This document shows, piece by piece, positions 12,793 through 26,397 of a stretch of 64,000 bases of DNA (position 1 is its first letter; every line of letters begins with the position of its first letter). Origin of the DNA: Bos javanicus. Lineage: Eukaryota; Chordata; Mammalia; Artiodactyla; Bovidae. Location: positions 186,001 through 250,000 of the forward strand of contig NW_026893690.1 of the NCBI RefSeq assembly GCF_032452875.1. The letters are read 5' to 3'. The position numbers and the translations under genes were made by a program. The notes below the pieces were generated by a model. The model saw only the letters and a list, made by a program, of their open reading frames with translations, was not told the DNA's origin and searched no databases.

Positions 12793-15700
12793 CATGATTA
12801 GTCACGTGATCTGTGCATGACCGGGCAGGTGATCAGTGTATGATCAGCCACGAGAACAGTGCATGATAGCCACGTGATCATTGCATGATCAGTCACCAGG
12901 TGGGTGCATGATCAGACACTTGATCAGTGCATGATCAGTCAAGTTATCAGTGCATGATCAATTATGTGATCAGTGCATGATCAGCCACGTGATCAGTTCT
13001 TGATAGCCACGTAATCAGTTCATGATAGCCACGTGATCAGTGCATGATCAACCAAGTGATACGTTTGTGATCAGCCACGTGATCAGTGCATGATAGCCAC
13101 GTGATCATTACATGATAGCCATGTGAACAGTGCATGATAAGACAGGTGATCAGTGCATGATAGCCACGTGATCAGTGCCTGATCAGTCACGTGATCAGTG
13201 CATGATCAGTCATGTGATCAGTACATGATCAGCCACGTGATCAGTGCATCATCAATTACGTGATCACTGCATGATCAGTCACGTGACCAGTACACGGTAG
13301 CTACGTAATCTTTGCATGATCAGCCACGTGAGCAGTGCATGATAGCCACGTGATGTGTGCATGATCAGTTACGTGAGCAGTGTATGATCAGCCACGTGAT
13401 CACTGCATGTGATCCACGTGATCAGTGCATGGTCAATTTCGTGATCAGTGCATGATCATTCACGTGACAGGTATGTGATCAGCCACGTGAACAGTGCATG
13501 ATCAGCCACGTGACAGGTGTGTGATCAGCCACGTGATAAGTGCATAATAGCCACGTGATCATTACATGATAGCCATGTGATCAGTGCATGGTCAGACAGG
13601 TGATCAGTGCATGATAGCTACGTGCTCAGTTCATGATTAGTCACGTGACCTGTGCATGACCAGGCAGGTGATCAGTGTATGATCAGCCACGAGAACAGTG
13701 CATGATAGCCACGTGATCATTGCATGATCAGTCACCAGATGGGTGCATGATCAGACACCTGATCAGTGCATGATCAGTCAAGTTATCAGTGCATGATCAA
13801 TTATGTGATCAGTGCATGATGAGCCACGTGATCAGTGCATGATAGCCACGTAATCAGTTCATGATAGCCACGTGATCAGTGCATGATCAATCAAGTGATA
13901 CGTTTGTGATCAGCCACGTGATCAGTGCATGATTGCCACGTGATCATTACATGATAGCCATGTGAACAGTGCATGATAAGACAGGTGATCAGTGCATGAT
14001 AGCCACGTGATCAGTGCCTGATCAGTCACGTGATCAGTGCATGATCAGTCATGTGATCAGTACATGATCAGCCACGTGATCAGTGCATCATCAATTACGT
14101 GATCACTGCATGATCAGTCACGTGACCAGTACACGGTAGCTACGTAATCTTTGCATGATCAGCCACGTGAGCAGTGCATGATAGCCACGTGATGTGTGCA
14201 TGATCAGTTACGTGAGCAGTGTATGATCAGACACGTGATCACTGCATGTGATCCACGTGATCAGTGCATGGTCAATTTCGTGATCAGTGCATGATCATTC
14301 ACGTGACAGGTGTGTGATCAGCCACGTGAACAGTGCATGATCAGCCACGTGACAGGTGTGTGATCAGCCACGTGATAAGTGCATAATAGCCACGTGATCA
14401 TTACATGATAGCCATGTGATCAGTGCATGGTCAGACAGGTGATCAGTGCATGATAGCTACGTGATCAGTTCATGATTAGTCACGTGATCTGTGCATGACC
14501 AGGCAGGTGATCAGTGTATGATCAGCCACGAGAACAGTGCATGATAGCCACGTGATCATTGCATGATCAGTCACCAGATGGGTGCATGATCAGACACCTG
14601 ATCAGTGCATGATCAGTCAAGTTATCAGTGCATGATCAATTATGTGATCAGTGCATGATCAGCCACGTGATCAGTGCATGATAGCCACGTAATCAGTTCA
14701 TGATAGGCACGTGATCAGTGCATGATCAATCAAGTGATACGTTTGTGATCAGCCACGTGATCAGTGCATGATAGCCACGTGATCATTACATGATAGCCAT
14801 GTGAAGAGTGCATGATAAGACAGGTGATCAGTGCATGATAGCCACGTGATCAGTGCCTGATCAGTCACGTGATCAGTGCATGATCAGTCATGTGATCAGT
14901 ACTTGATCAGCCACGTGATCACTGCATCATCAATTACGTGATCACTGCATGATCAGTCACGTGACCAGTACACGGTAGCTACGTAATCTTTGCATGATCA
15001 GCCACGTGAGCAGTGCATGATAGCCACGTGATGTGTGCATGATCAGTTACGTGAGCAGTGTATGATCAGCCACGTGATCACTGCATGTGATCCACGTGAT
15101 CAGTGCATGGTCAATTTCGTGATCAGTGCATGATCATTCACGTGACAGGTGTGTGATCAGCCACGTGAACAGTGCATGATCAGCCACGTGACAGGTGTGT
15201 GATCAGCCACGTGATAAGTGCATAATAGCCACGTGATCATTTCATGATAGCCATGTGATCAGTGCATGGTCAGACAGGTGATCAGTGCATGATAGCTACG
15301 TGATCAGTTCATGATTAGTCACGTGATCTGTGCATGACCAGGCAGGTGATCAGTGTATGATCAGCCACGAGAACAGTGCATGATAGCCACGTGATCATTG
15401 CATGATCAGTCACCAGATGGGTGCATGATCAGACACCTGATCAGTGCATGATCAGTCAAGTTATCAGTGCATGATCAATTATGTGATCAGTGCATGATCA
15501 GCCACGTGATCAGTGCATGATAGCCACGTAATCAGTTCATGATAGCCACGTGATCAGTGCATGATCAATCAAGTGATACGTTTGTGATCAGCCACGTGAT
15601 CAGTGCATGATAGCCACGTGATCATTACATGATAGCCATGTGATCAGTGCATGATAAGACAGGTGATCAGTGCATGATAGCCACGTGATCAGTGCCTGAT

Positions 15701-16987
15701 CAGTCACGTGATCAGTGCATGATCAGTCATGTGATCAGTACATGATCAGCCACGTGATCAGTGCATCATCAATTACGTGATCACTGCATGATCAGTCACG
15801 TGACCAGTACATGGTAGCTACATAATCTTTGCATGGTCAGCCACGTGAGCAGTGCATGATAGCCACGTGATGTGTGCATGATCAGTTACGTGAGCAGTGT
15901 ATGATCAGCCACGTGATCACTGCATGTGATCCACGTGATCAGTGCATGGTCAATTTCGTGATCAGTGCATGATCATTCACGTGACAGGTGTGTGATCAGC
16001 CACGTGAACAGTGCATGATCAGCCACGTGACAGGTGTGTGATCAGCCACGTGATAAGTGCATAATAGCCACGTGATCATTACATGATAGCCATGTGATCA
16101 GTGCATGGTCAGAGAGGTGATCAGTGCATGATAGCTACGTGATCAGTTCATGATTAGTCACGTGATCTGTGCATGACCGGGCAGGTGATCAGTGTATGAT
16201 CAGCCACGAGAACAGTGCATGATAGCCACGTGATCATTGCATGATCAGTCACCAGATGGGTGCATGATCAGACACCTGATCAGTGCATGATCAGTCAAGT
16301 TATCAGTGCATGATCAATTATGTGATCAGTGCATGATCAGCCACGTGATCAGTGCATGATAGCCACGTAATCAGTTCATGATAGCCACGTGATCAGTGCA
16401 TGATCAGTCAAGTGATACGTTTGTGATCAGCCACGTGATCAGTGCATGATAGCCACGTGATCATTACATGATAGCCATGTGAATAGTGCATGATAAGACA
16501 GGTGATCAGTGCATGATAGCCCCGTGATCAGTGCCTGATCAGTCACGTGATCAGTGCATGATCAGTCATGTGATCAGTACATGATCAGCCACGTGATCAG
16601 TGCATCATCAATTACGTGATCACTGCATGATCAGTCACGTGACCAGTACACGGTAGCTACGTAATCTTTGCATGATCAGCCACGTGAGCAGTGCATGATA
16701 GCCACGTGATGTGTGCATGATCAGTTACGTGAGCAGTGTATGATCAGCCACGTGATCACTGCATGTGATCCACATGATCAGTGCATGGTCAATTTCGTGA
16801 TCAGTGCATGATCATTCACGTGACAGGTGTGTGATCAGCCACGTGAACAGTGCATGATCAGCCACGTGACAGTTGTGTGATCAGCCACGTGATAAGTGCA
16901 TAATAGCCACGTGATCATTACATGATAGCCATGTGATCAGTGCATGGTCAGACAGGTGATCAGTGCATGATAGCTACGTGATCAGTT
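12793..16987. repeat. Run of five 37-monomer HOR units
   Basis: Unit starts are 12793, 13632, 14471, 15310 and 16149, all 839 bp. This is the longest run of unchanged unit length in the window. The first has CACCAGGTGGGTG in monomer 5, also found in the unit at 39,121. The first three units correspond in spacing to those at 39,121, 39,960 and 40,799. Confidence 0.9.
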
Positions 16988-17351
16988 CATGATTAGTCAC
17001 GTGATCTGTGCATGACCAGGCAGGTGATCAGTGTATGATCAGCCACGAGAACAGTGCATGATAGCCACGTGATCATTGCATGATCAGTCACCAGATGGGT
17101 GCATGATCAGACACCTGATCAGTGCATGATCAGTCAAGTTATCAGTGCATGATCAATTTCGTGATCAGTGCATGATCATTCACGTGACAGGTGTGTGATC
17201 AGCCACGTGAACAGTGCATGATCAGCCATGTGACAGGTGTGTGATCAGCCACGTGATAAGTGCATAATAGCCACGTGATCATTACATGATAGCCATGTGA
17301 TCAGTGCATGGTCAGACAGGTGATCAGTGCATGATAGCTACGTGGTCAGTT
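16988..17351. repeat. 16-monomer HOR variant, 364 bp
   Basis: It has the monomer 8/29 fusion at TCAATT as described for the unit at 8757, with GCCATGTGACAGG in monomer 32, a change seen in most 16-mers. Confidence 0.88.
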
Positions 17352-18234
17352 CATGATTAGTCACGTGATCTGTGCATGACCGGGCAGGTGATCAGTGTAT
17401 GATCAGCCACGAGAACAGTGCATGATAGCCACGTGATCATTGCATGATCAGTCACCAGATGGGTGCATGATCAGACACCTTATCAGTGCATGATCAGTCA
17501 AGTTATCAGTGCATGATCAATTATGTGATCAGTGCATGATCAGCCACGTGATCAGTGCATGATAGCCACGTAATAAGTACATGATAGCCACGTGATCAGT
17601 GCATGATCAGTCAAGTGATACGTTTGTGATCAGACACGTGATCAGTGCATGATAGCCACGTAATCAGTTCATGATAGCCACGTGATCAGTGCATGATCAA
17701 TCAAGTGATACGTGTGTGATCAGCCACGTGATCAGTGCATGATAGCCACGTGATCATTACATGATAGCCATGTGAAGAGTGCATGATAAGACAGGTGATC
17801 AGTGCATGATAGCCACGTGATCAGTGCCTGATCAGTCACGTGATCAGTGCATGATCAGTCATGTGATCAGTACATGATCAGCCACGTGATCAGTGCATCA
17901 TCAATTACGTGATCACTGCATTATCAGTCACGTGACCAGTACATGGTAGCTACATAATCTTTGCATGATCAGCCACGTGAGCAGTGCATGATAGCCACGT
18001 GATGTGTGCATGATCAGTTACGTGAGCAGTGTATGATCAGCCACGTGATCACTGCATGTGATCCACGTGATCAGTGCATGGTCAATTTCGTGATCAGTGC
18101 ATGATCATTCACGTGACAGGTGTGTGATCAGCCACGTGATAAGTGCATAATAGCCACGTGATCATTACATGATAGCCATGTGATCAGTGCATGGTCAGAG
18201 AGGTGATCAGTGCATGATAGCTACGTGATCAGTT
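17352..18234. repeat. 39-monomer HOR variant, 883 bp
   Basis: Monomers 10-13 are duplicated (plus 90 bp) and two 23-bp monomers around 31-32 are missing (minus 46 bp), giving 883. Near 18,115-18,150 the CACAGG-type monomer runs directly into the GATAAGTGC monomer. Confidence 0.87.
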
Positions 18235-19073
18235 CATGATTAGTCACGTGATCTGTGCATGACCAGGCAGGTGATCAGTGTATGATCAGCCACGAGAACA
18301 GTGCATGATAGCCACGTGATCATTGCATGATCAGTCACCAGATGGGTGCATGATCAGACACCTGATCAGTGCATGATCAGTCAAGTTATCAGTGCATGAT
18401 CAATTACGTGATCAGTGCATGATCAGCCACGTGATCAGTGCATGATAGCCACGTAATCAGTTCATGATAGCCACGTGATCAGTGCATGATCAGTCAAGTG
18501 ATACGTTTGTGATCAGCCACGTGATCAGTGCATGATAGCCACGTGATCATTACATGATAGCCATGTGATCAGTGCATGATAAGACAGGTGATCAGTGCAT
18601 GATAGCCACGTGATCAGTGCCTGATCAGTCACGTGATCAGTGCATGATCAGTCATGTAATCAGTACATGATCAGCCACGTGATCAGTGCATCATCAATTA
18701 CGTGATCACTGCATGATCAGTCACGTGACCAGTACACGGTAGCTACGTAATCTTTGCATGATCAGCCACGTGAGCAGGGCATGATACCCACGTGATGTGT
18801 GCATGATCAGTTACGTGAGCAGTGTATGATCAGCCACGTGATCACTGCATGTGATCCACGTGATCAGTGCATGGTCAATTTCATGATCAGTGCATGATCA
18901 TTCACGTGACAGGTGTGTGATCAGCCACGTGAACAGTGCATGATCAGCCACGTGACAGGTGTGTGATCAGCCACGTGATAAGTGCATAATAGCCACGTGA
19001 TCATTACATGATAGCCATGTGATCAGTGCATGGTCAGACAGGTGATCAGTGCATGATAGCTACGTGATCAGTT
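18235..19073. repeat. 37-monomer HOR unit, 839 bp
   Basis: A standard unit with minor private changes such as GAGCAGGGC and GATACCCACG near 18,775-18,790. Confidence 0.88.
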
Positions 19074-19437
19074 CATGATTAGTCACGTGATCTGTGCATG
19101 ACCGGGCAGGTGATCAGTGTATGATCAGCCACGAGAACAGTGCATGATAGCCACGTGATCATTGCATGATCAGTCACCAGATGGGTGCATGATCAGACAC
19201 CTGATCAGTGCATGATCAGTCAAGTTATCAGTGCATGATCAATTTCGTGATCAGTGCATGATCATTCACGTGACAGGTGTGTGATCAGCCACGTGAACAG
19301 TGCATGATCAGCCATGTGACAGGTGTGTGATCAGCCACGTGATAAGTGCATAATAGCCACGTGATCATTACATGATAGCCATGTGATCAGTGCATGGTCA
19401 GACAGGTGATCAGTGCATGATAGCTACGTGATCAGTT
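19074..19437. repeat. 16-monomer HOR variant, 364 bp
   Basis: It has the same monomer 8/29 fusion as the unit at 8757. It precedes a unit with duplicated monomers 10-13, as do the 16-mers at 11,500, 16,988 and 45,788, which suggests the 16-mer plus enlarged unit was copied as a pair. Confidence 0.88.
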
Positions 19438-20320
19438 CATGATTAGTCACGTGATCTGTGCATGACCGGGCAGGTGATCAGTGTATGATCAGCCACGACA
19501 ACAGTGCATGATAGCCACGTGATCATTGCATGATCAGTCACCAGATGGGTGCATGATCAGACACCTGATCAGTGCATGATCAGTCAAGTTATCAGTGCAT
19601 GATCAATTATGTGATCAGTGCATGATCAGCCACGTGATCAGTGCATGATAGCCACGTAATCAGTTCATGATAGCCACGTGATCAGTGCATGATCAGTCAA
19701 GTGATACGTTTGTGATCAGACACGTGATCAGTGCATGATAGCCACGTAATCAGTTCATGATAGCCACGTGATCAGTGCATGATCAATCAAGTGATACGTT
19801 TGTGATCAGCCACGTGATCAGTGCATGATAGCCACGTGATCATTACATGATAGCCATGTGATCAGTGCATGATAAGACAGGTGATCAGTGCATGATAGCC
19901 ACGTGATCAGTGCCTGATCAGTCACGTGATCAGTGCATGATCAGTCATGTGATCAGTACATGATCAGCCACGTGATCAGTGCATCATCAATTACGTGATC
20001 ACTGCATGATCAGTCACGTGACCAGTACACGGTAGCTACGTAATCTTTGCATGATCAGCCACGTGAGCAGTGCATGATAGCCACGTGATGTGTGCATGAT
20101 CAGTTACGTGAGCAGTGTATGATCAGCCACGTGATCACTGCATGTGATCCACGTGATCAGTGCATGGTCAATTTCGTGAGCAGTGCATGATCATTCACGT
20201 GACAGGTGTGTGATCAGCCACGTGATCAGTGCATAATAGCCACGTGATCATTACATGATAGCCATGTGATCAGTGCATGATCAGACAGGTGATCAGTGCA
20301 TGATAGCTACGTGATCAGTT
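19438..20320. repeat. 39-monomer HOR variant, 883 bp
   Basis: It has a duplication of monomers 10-13 and loss of two monomers near 20,200-20,235. It ends where the large duplicated block corresponding to the window start begins. Confidence 0.87.
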
Positions 20321-21319
20321 CATGATTAGTCACGTGATCTGTGCATGACCAGGCAGGTGATCAGTGTATGATCAGCCACGAGAACAGTGCATGATAGCCA
20401 CGTGATCATTGTATGATCAGTCACCAGATGGGTGCATGATCAGACACCTGATCAGTGCATGATCAGTCAAGTTATCAGTGCATGGTCAATTATGTGATCA
20501 GTGCATGATCAGCCACGTGATCAGTGCATGATAGCCACGTAATAAGTACATGATAGCCACGTGATCAGTGCATGATCAGTCAAGTGATACGTTTGTGATC
20601 AGCCTCGTGAGCAGTGCATGATAGCCACGTAAAAGGTGCATGATCAGTCCCTTGAAGAGTGCGTGATCAGTCACCTGATCAGTGCATGATCAATTACGTG
20701 AACAGTGCATGATCACTCACCTGACCAGTACATGGTAGCTACGTGATTATTGCATGATCAGCCACGTGAGCAGTGCATGATAGCCACGTCCTCAGTGCAT
20801 GATCAGTTACATAAGCAGCATATGATCAGCCAAGTGATGAGTGCATGATAGCCACGTGATCAGTGCCTGATCAGTCACGTGATCAGTGCATGATCAGTCA
20901 TGTGATCAGTACATGATCAGCCACGTGATCAGTGCATCATCAATTACGTGATCACTGCATGATCAGTCACGTGACCAGTACACAGTAGCTACGTAATCTT
21001 TGCATGATCAGCCACGTGAGCAGTGCATGATAGCCACGTTATGTGTTCATGATCAGTTACGTGAGCAGTGTATGATCAGCCACGTGATCACTGCATGTGA
21101 TCCACGTGATCATTGCATGGTCAATTTCGTGATCAGTGCATGATCATTCACGTGACAGGTGTGTGATCAGCCACGTGAACAGTGCATGATGAGCCACGTG
21201 AGAGCTGAGTCATCAGCCACGTGATCAGTGCATAATAGCCACGTTATCATTACATGATAGTCATGTGATCAGTGCATGATCAGACAGGTGATCAGTGTAT
21301 GATAGCTACGTGATCAGTT
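20321..21319. repeat. 44-monomer HOR variant, 999 bp
   Basis: This is the counterpart of 46-1044, with the alternative 11-monomer block at 20617-20865 and the private GAGAGCTGAGTCATCAG near 21,200. Confidence 0.9.
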
Positions 21320-22135
21320 CATAATTAGTCACGTGATCTGTGCATGACCAGGCAGGTGATCAGTGTATGATCAGCAACGAGAACAGTGCATGATAGCCAC
21401 GTGATCATTGCAAGATCAGTCACCAGATGGGTGCATGATCAGACACCTGATCAGTGCATGATCAGTCAAGTTATCAGTGCATGATCAATTATGTGATAAG
21501 TGCATGATCAGCCACGTGATCAGTGCATGATAGCCACGTAATAAGTACATGATAGCCACGTGATCAGTGCATGATCAGTCAAGTGATACGTTTGTGATCA
21601 GACTCGTGATCAGTGCATGATAGCCACGTGATCATTACATGATAGCCATGTGATCAGTGCATGATCAGACAGTTGATCAGTGCATGATAGCCAAGAGATC
21701 AGTGCATGATCAGTCATGTGATAAGTACATGATCAGCCACGTGATCAGTGCATCATCAATTACGTGGTCACTGCATGATGAGTCACGTGACCAGTACATG
21801 GTAGCTACATGATCTTTGCATGATCAGCCACGTGAGCAGCGCATGATAGCCATGTGATGTGTGCATGATCAGTTACATGAGCAGTGTATGATCAGCCACG
21901 TGATCACTGCATGTGATCCACGTGATCAGTGCATGGTCAATTTCGTGATCAGTGCATGATCATTCACGTGACAGATGTGTGATCAGCCACGTGAACGGTG
22001 CATGATCAGCCACGTGACAGGTGTGTGATCAGCCACGTGATAAGTGCATAATATCCACGTGATCATTACATGATAGCCATATGATCAGTGCATGGTCAGA
22101 CAGGTGATCAGTGCATGATAGCTACGTGATCAGTT
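21320..22135. repeat. 36-monomer HOR variant, 816 bp
   Basis: This is the counterpart of 1045-1860, missing monomer 18 and sharing CATAATTAG, GCAACGAG and GCAAGATC. Confidence 0.88.
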
Positions 22136-22974
22136 CATGATTAGTCACGTGATCTGTGCATGACCAGGCAGGTGATCAGTGTATGATCAGCCACGAGAAC
22201 AGTGCATGATAGCCACGTGATCATTGCATGATCAGTCACCAGATGGGTGCATGATCAGACACCTGATCAGTGCATGATCAGTCAAGTTATCAGTGCATGA
22301 TCAATTATGTGATCAGTGCATGATCAGCCACGTGATCAGTTCATGATAGCCACGTAATCAGTTCATGATAGCCACGTGATCAGTGCATGATCAACCAAGT
22401 GATACGTTTGTGATCAGCCACGTGATCAGTGCATGATAGCCACGTGATCATTACATGATAGCCATGTGAACAGTGCATGATAAGACAGGTGATCAGTGCA
22501 TGATAGCCACGTGATCAGTGCCTGATCAGTCACGTGATCAGTGCATGATCAGTCATGGGATCAGGATATGATCAGCCACGTGATCAGTGCATCATCAATT
22601 ACGTGATCACTGCATGATCAGTCACGTGACCAGTACACGGTAGCTACGTAATCTTTGCATGATCAGCCACGTGAGCAGTGCATGATAGCCACGTGATGTG
22701 TGCATGATCAGTTAAGTGAGCAGTGTATGATCAGCCACGTGATCACTGCATGTGATCCACGTGATCAGTGCATGGTCAATTTCGTGATCTGTGCATGATC
22801 TTTCACGTGACAGGTGTGTGATCAGCCACGTGAACAGTGCATGATCAGCCACGTGACAGGTGTATGATCAGCCACGTGATCAGTGCATAATAGCCACGTG
22901 ATCATTACATGATAGCCATGTGATCAGTGCATGATCAGACAGGTGATCAGTGCATGATAGCTACGTGATCAGTT
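22136..22974. repeat. 37-monomer HOR unit, 839 bp
   Basis: This is the counterpart of 1861-2699, sharing GTCATGGGATCAGGATATG in monomers 18-19 and CTTTCACGTGACAGG in monomer 30. Confidence 0.88.
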
Positions 22975-23699
22975 CTTGATTAGTCACGTGATCTGTGCAT
23001 GACCAGGCAGGTGATCAGTGTATGATCAGCCACGAGAACAGTGCATGATAGCCACGTGATCATTGCATGATCAGTCACCAGATGGGTGCATGATCAGACA
23101 CCTGATCAGTGCATGATCAGTCAAGTTATCAGTGCATGATCAATTATGTGATCAGTGCATGATCAGCCACGTGATCAGTGCATGATAGCCACATAATCAG
23201 TTCATGATAGCCACGTGATCATTGCATGATAGCCATGTGATCAGTGCATGATAAGACAGATGATCAGTGCATGATAGCCAGGTGATCAGTGCCTGATCAG
23301 TCACGTGATCAGTGCATGATCAGTCATGTGACCAGGACATGATCAGCCACGTGATCAGTGCATCATCAATTACGTGATCACTGCATGATCAGTCACGTGA
23401 CCAGTACACGGTAGCTACGTAATCTTTGCATGATCAGCCACGTGAGCAGTGCATGATAGCCACGTGATGTGTGCATGATCAGTTACGTGAGCAGTGTATG
23501 ATCAGCCACGTGATCACTGCATGTGATCCACGTGATCAGTGCATGGTCAATTTCGTGAGCAGTGCATGATCATTCACGTGACAGGTGTGTGATCAGCCAC
23601 GTGATCAGTGCATAATAGCCACGTGATCATTACATGATAGCCATGTGATCAGTGCATGATCAGACAGGTGATCAGTGCATGATAGCTACGTGATCAGTT
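22975..23699. repeat. 32-monomer HOR variant, 725 bp
   Basis: This is the counterpart of 2700-3538 but 114 bp shorter. About 68 bp (three monomers) are missing near 23,220 and 46 bp (two monomers) near 23,600. Both losses are whole monomers. Confidence 0.87.
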
Positions 23700-25698
23700 C
23701 ATGATTAGTCACGTGATCTGTGCATGACCAGGCAGGTGATCAGTGTATGATCAGCCACGAGAACAGTGCATGATAGCCACGTGATCATTGTATGATCAGT
23801 CACCAGATGGGTGCATGATCAGACACCTGATCAGTGCATGATCAGTCAAGTTATCAGTGCATGGTCAATTATGTGATCAGTGCATGATCAGCCACGTGAT
23901 CAGTGCATGATAGCCACGTAATAAGTACATGATAGCCACGTGATCAGTGCATGATCAGACAAGTGATACGTTTGTTGATCAGCCTCGTGAGCAGTGCATG
24001 ATAGCCACGTAAAAGGTGCATGATCAGTCCCTTGAAGAGTGCGTGATCAGTCACCTGATCAGTGCATGATCAATTACGTGAACAGTGCATGATCACTCAC
24101 CTGACCAGTACATGGTAGCTACGTGATTATTGCATGATCAGCCACGTGAGCAGTGCATGATAGCCACGTCCTCAGTGCATGATCAGTTACATAAGCAGCA
24201 TATGATCAGCCAAGTGATGAGTGCATGATAGCCACGTGATCAGTGCCTGATCAGTCACGTGATCAGTGCATGATCAGTCATGTGATCAGTACATGATCAG
24301 CCACGTGATCAGTGCATCATCAATTACGTGATCACTGCATGATCAGTCACGTGACCAGTACACGGTAGCTACGTAATCTTTGCATGATCAGCCACGTGAG
24401 CAGTGCATGATAGCCACGTTATGTGTTCATGATCAGTTACGTGAGCAGTGTATGATCAGCCACGTGATCACTGCATGTGATCCACGTGATCAGTGCATGG
24501 TCAATTTCGTGATCAGTGCATGATCATTCACGTGACAGGTGTGTGATCAGCCACGTGAACAGTGCATGATCAGCCACGTGACAGGTGTGTGATCAGCCAC
24601 GTGATCAGTGCATAATAGCCACGTGATCATTACATGATAGCCATGTGATCAGTGCATGGTCAGACAGGTGATCAGTGCATGATAGCTACGTGATCAGTTC
24701 ATGATTAGTCACGTGATCTGTGCATGACCAGGCAGGTGATCAGTGTATGATCAGCCACGAGAACAGTGCATGATAGCCACGTGATCATTGCATGATCAGT
24801 CACCAGATGGGTGCATGATCAGACACCTGATCAGTGCATGATCAATCACGTTATCAGTGCATGATCAATTATGTGATCAGTGCATGATCAGCCACGTGAT
24901 CAGTGCATGATAGCCACGTAATAAGTACATGATAGCCACGTGATCAGTGCATGATCAGTCAAGTGATACGTTTGTGATCAGCCACGTGAGCAGTGCATGA
25001 TAGCCATGTAAACCGTGCATGATCAGTCCCTTGAAGAGTGCGTGATCAGTCACCTGATCAGTGCATGATCAATTACGTGAACAGTGCATGATCACTCACC
25101 TGACCAGTACATGGTAGCTACGTGATTATTGCATGATCAGCCACGTGAGCAGTGCATGATAGCCACGTCCTCAGTGCATGATCAGTTACATAAGCAGCAT
25201 ATGATCAGCCAAGTGATGAGTGCATGATAGCCACGTGATCAGTGCCTGATCAGTCACGTGATCAGTGCATGATCAGTCATGTGATCAGTACATGATCAGC
25301 CACGTGATCATTGCATCATCAATTACGTGATCACTGCATGATCAGTCACGTGACCAGTACGCGGTAGCTACGTAATCTTTGCATGATCAGCCACGTGAGC
25401 AGTGCATTATAGCCACGTGATGTGTGCATGATGAGTTACGTGAGCAGTGTATGATCAGCCACGTGATCACTGCATGTGATCCACGTGATCAGTGCATGGT
25501 CAATTTCGTGATCAGTGCATGATCATTCACGTGACAGGTGTGTGATCAGCCACGTGAACAGTGCATGATCAGCCACGTGAAAGGTGTGTGATCAGCCACG
25601 TGATAAGTGCATAATAGCCACGTGATCATTACATGATAGCCATGTGATCAGTGCATGGTCAGACAGGTGATCAGTGCATGATAGCTACATGATCAGTT
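23700..25698. repeat. Two 44-monomer HOR units, 1000 and 999 bp
   Basis: Starts are 23700 and 24700. The first is 1000 bp because of a one-base insertion (GTTTGTTGATCAG near 23,975). The second shares GCCATGTAAACCGTG with 4538. The alternative blocks lie at 23997-24245 and 24996-25244. Confidence 0.9.
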
Positions 25699-26397
25699 CA
25701 TGATTAGTCACGTGATCTGTGCATGACCAGGCAGGTGATCAGTGTATGATCAGCCACGAGAACAGTGCATGATAGCCACGTGATCATTGCATGATCAGTC
25801 ACCAGATGGGTGCATGATCAGACACCTGATCAGTGCATGATCAGTCAAGTTATCAGTGCATGATCAATTATGTGATCAGTGCATGATAGCCAAGTGATCA
25901 TTACATGATAGCCATGTGATCAGTGCATGATCAGTTGATCAGTGAATGATAGCCACGAGATCAGTGCATGATCAGTCATGTGATCAGTACATGATCAGCC
26001 ACGTGATCAGTGCATCATCAAATACGTGGTCAGTGCATGATCAGTCACGTGACCAGTACATGGTAGCTACATAATCTTTGCATGATCAGCCACGTGAGGA
26101 GCGCATGATAGCCATGTGATGTGTGCACGATCAGTTACATGAGCAGTGTATGATCAGCCACGTGATCACTGCATGTGATCCACGTGAGCAGTGCATGGTC
26201 AATTTCGTGATCAGTGCATGATCATTCACGTGACAGGTGTGTGATCAGCCACGTGAACGGTGCATGATCAGCCACGTGACAGGTGTGTGATCAGCCACGT
26301 GATAAGTGCATAATAGCCACGTGATCATAACATGATAGCCATGTGATCAGTGCATGGTCAGACAGGTGATCAGTGCATGATAGCTACGTGATCATTT
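25699..26397. repeat. 31-monomer HOR variant with 4-bp deletion, 699 bp
   Basis: It is like 5537 but GATCAGACAGTTGATC has become GATCAGTTGATC near 25,930, a 4-base loss that makes it 699 bp. Confidence 0.88.
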